Source of the DNA: Marivita hallyeonensis
GTDB lineage: Bacteria; Pseudomonadota; Alphaproteobacteria; Rhodobacterales; Rhodobacteraceae
Length of the DNA: 64,000 bases
NCBI RefSeq assembly: GCF_900129875.1
Contig: NZ_FQXC01000001.1
Coordinates: 868,001 to 932,000, forward strand
Reading direction: 5' to 3'
The position numbers and the translations under genes are program-made. The stretch's first letter is position 1, and each line of letters starts with the position of its first letter. The notes under the pieces were generated by a model. The model saw only the letters and a list, made by a program, of their open reading frames with translations. It was not told where the DNA came from and ran no database searches. Below, piece by piece: positions 62,301 to 64,000 of this stretch.

Positions 62301-62375
62301 ACACTAGCAAATCGCACGGCTGGTGCCAGATGCTTCGAAGCATCTGTCCACGCTTTTCCGAAAACGCGCGCCCGC

Positions 62376-63713
62376 TCAGTCCATCAGCTGTTGTGCAAGG
62401 GCGTTTTGCCGCTCGACCACGCGCGGCAGATCTAGCGTCGTGACCTCTCCGTCGGCCACGATCTGCCGCCCTTCGACAAAGAGGTGCTTGACCCGCGTCG
62501 GGCCAGTCATAAGCAGCGCCGCCGGGTCCCAGCTTCCCGCGCTCTCGACACCTGAGACATCCCAGATGGCGATGTCCGCCCGTTGGCCTACCGCGATCTG
62601 GCCGCAGTCGGACCGCCCCAAGACCTCGGCCCCACCGCGCGTTGCGATGTGCAACGCTTCGCGCGGGCTCATCGCATCAGCGCCTTTTGCGACCCGTTGC
62701 AAGAGCATGGCCTGACGCGCCTCCGCAATCAGGTTGCCCGCATCATTGCTGGCCGATCCATCAACGCCCAAACCCACCGGCACGCCCGCATCCCGCATTG
62801 CGCGCACGGGCGCAATGCCTGAGCCAAGGCGGCAGTTCGAACAGGGGCAATGCGCGACCCCGGTGCGAGATGTGGCAAAAAGTTCAATCTCTTGCCCATC
62901 GAGTTTCACGCAATGCGCGTGCCACACATCCGACCCGGTCCATCCCAGGTCTTCGGCGTATTGCCCGGGTCGGCAGCCAAATTGTTCGAGCGAGTAGGCG
63001 ATGTCTTCGTCGTTTTCCGCCAGATGCGTGTGCAACATCACGCCCTTGTCCCGCGCCAGAAGGGCTGCGTCCCGCATCAGGTCGCGGCTGACGGAAAACG
63101 GTGAGCAGGGTGCCACGCCAACGCGCACCATCGCCCCGTCGGACGGATCGTGATGGGTGTCGATCACGCGGATGCAGTCCTCGAGAATTGCCTGCTCCTT
63201 TTCCACCAGCGCATCCGGCGGCAGCCCACCGTCGCTTTCGCCAATGCTCATCGCTCCGCGCGTGGGATGGAACCGCAGTCCGACCTCCTGCGCCGCGGCA
63301 ATCGTGTCGTCCAGCCGCGCGCCGTTTGGATAGAGGTAGAGATGGTCGGAGGTCAGCGTGCACCCCGACAACGCCAGTTCCGCCAGACCGATCTGCGCCG
63401 AGACGAACATTTCCTCCGGGCCGAACCGTGCCCAGATCGGATAAAGCGTCTGCAGCCACCCAAAGAGCAATGCATTCTGCCCGCCGGGAACCGCACGTGT
63501 GAGCGTCTGATAAAGATGGTGATGCGTGTTGACGAGGCCAGGCGTGACAACGCAACCGCGGCCGTCGATGGTTTTCGTGCCGGGCGGCCCCACGAGCCCG
63601 GGTCCCACGGCGGCGACAACACCTCCGTCGAACAGCACGTCGCATTGCCCAAGTTCCGAAGCGTTGTCGTCCATTGTCAGGATGACATCCGCGTTCTGGA
63701 TCAGAGTGCTCAC
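62376..63713 (-). CDS. 8-oxoguanine deaminase
   Basis: 445 residues, amidohydrolase of the AtzA/TrzN/8-oxoguanine deaminase group. LVNTHHHLYQTLTRAVPGGQNALLFGWLQTLYPIW is the typical block; later HTHLAENDED, VWHAHCVKLD, and GLGVDGSASND complete the metal set. Converts 8-oxoguanine to urate, helping purine salvage/catabolism. Overlaps the downstream-lying (5') phosphatase gene by four bases. Confidence 0.88.
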   Translation of the reverse strand: MSTLIQNADVILTMDDNASELGQCDVLFDGGVVAAVGPGLVGPPGTKTIDGRGCVVTPGLVNTHHHLYQTLTRAVPGGQNALLFGWLQTLYPIWARFGPEEMFVSAQIGLAELALSGCTLTSDHLYLYPNGARLDDTIAAAQEVGLRFHPTRGAMSIGESDGGLPPDALVEKEQAILEDCIRVIDTHHDPSDGAMVRVGVAPCSPFSVSRDLMRDAALLARDKGVMLHTHLAENDEDIAYSLEQFGCRPGQYAEDLGWTGSDVWHAHCVKLDGQEIELFATSRTGVAHCPCSNCRLGSGIAPVRAMRDAGVPVGLGVDGSASNDAGNLIAEARQAMLLQRVAKGADAMSPREALHIATRGGAEVLGRSDCGQIAVGQRADIAIWDVSGVESAGSWDPAALLMTGPTRVKHLFVEGRQIVADGEVTTLDLPRVVERQNALAQQLMD

Positions 63714-64000
63714 GCCGCGTTCAACCGCTCAAGCGCCGCAGCGTGAAGCTCGGGCGTGGCGGCGGCGAGCGTCCTGCCGCCAAGATGCGCGGAATTTCCC
63801 TGCCAGTCGGTGACAACACCGCCTGCCGCTTCGATCACGGCAATAGGGGCCTGGATATCGTAGGCGTTCAGACCGGCCTCGATCACGAGGTCGATCTGCC
63901 CAATGGCGAGAAGTGCGTAAGCGTAGCAATCGCAGCCGTAGCGTGTGAGTTTCACGTCACGGGCCACGCGCTGAAAGGCGGCGCGTTCTGCATCGGTGCC
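63710..64000 (-). CDS. Inositol-monophosphatase family protein, possibly HisN (5' end outside window)
   Basis: C-terminal 96 residues only; the frame is open to the right edge. RYGCDCYAYALLAIGQIDLVIEAGLNAYDIQAPIAVIEAAGGVVTDWQGN is the third metal-binding block (DIQAPIAVIEAAGG, Asp) of IMPase-like phosphatases, in the form seen in HisN histidinol-phosphatases. The catalytic N-terminal half is missing from the window. Confidence 0.8.
   Translation of the reverse strand, partial: GTDAERAAFQRVARDVKLTRYGCDCYAYALLAIGQIDLVIEAGLNAYDIQAPIAVIEAAGGVVTDWQGNSAHLGGRTLAAATPELHAAALERLNAA

Noticed and set aside
1-64000. CRISPR array, prophage, insertion sequence or rRNA genes
   Set aside because: No regularly spaced repeats, integrase/transposase-like proteins or rRNA sequence were seen on reading both strands.

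Overview
The window is GC-rich, almost fully coding bacterial DNA. Its proteins point to an alphaproteobacterium of the Rhodobacteraceae (Roseobacter-type): a GlpSTPQUV-type polyol ABC transporter with a DUF2160 GlpU, a PopZ-like polar organiser, a bufferin (bufABCD) operon, a DUF6280-like small protein, an HpsN-like HisD homologue, and two copies of a short intergenic repeat that I recall from this family. I see no insertion sequence, prophage, CRISPR array or rRNA. RNA genes are one tRNA-Cys and the RNase P RNA.

Layout. 1-3.2 kb: end of a LolD-type ATPase, an Ldh-family dehydrogenase, a DUF3047 protein, a YdcZ-type membrane protein and a small cytochrome c. 3.2-14.4 kb: an AraC regulator divergent from a long operon (PhyH dioxygenase, UlaG-like MBL protein, family-5 ABC importer, GH38 alpha-mannosidase); the divergent promoter carries two 9-bp direct repeats 21 bp apart. 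14.5-15.4 kb: YihY protein. 15.5-22.8 kb: leftward glpSTPQUV operon ending in an iron-alcohol-dehydrogenase family gene. 22.8-23.5 kb: a 0.7-kb gap, then tRNA-Cys. 23.7-28.3 kb: galU divergent from gpsA, a HAD phosphatase and a GgpS-type GT20 enzyme, which together form a glucosylglycerol (osmolyte) pathway. 28.7-32.5 kb: pcm-like gene, tolC, PopZ-like gene, DUF6280-like gene. 32.7-39.4 kb: efp, GNAT, ygfZ, the bufferin operon and thrS. 39.7-43.8 kb: a small hypothetical gene, MAPEG, two AHSA1-domain genes (one fused to ArsR), MFS and alpha/beta hydrolase.

43.9-51.1 kb is the most unusual block: an HpsN/HisD-family dehydrogenase, two tandem-domain SnoaL/NTF2-like proteins, a VOC protein, an M15-like protein, an SDR, a LacI regulator and a double cupin. 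Matching dyads (TTTTGCA-N6-TGCAAAA) lie before the HisD-family gene and the SDR. A weaker copy lies before a MetE-like gene 12 kb away, suggesting one LacI regulon for an unidentified substrate, possibly an organosulfur compound.

51.2-64 kb: GNAT, SpoIIAA-like and DUF1272 genes, 5-formyl-THF cyclo-ligase, mgtE, guanine deaminase, a TyrA-like gene, rpmG, rnpB, a rimK cluster with a desuccinylase-like and a retropepsin-like protein, the MetE-like/hydrolase pair, 8-oxoguanine deaminase, and the end of an inositol-monophosphatase family gene cut by the window edge.
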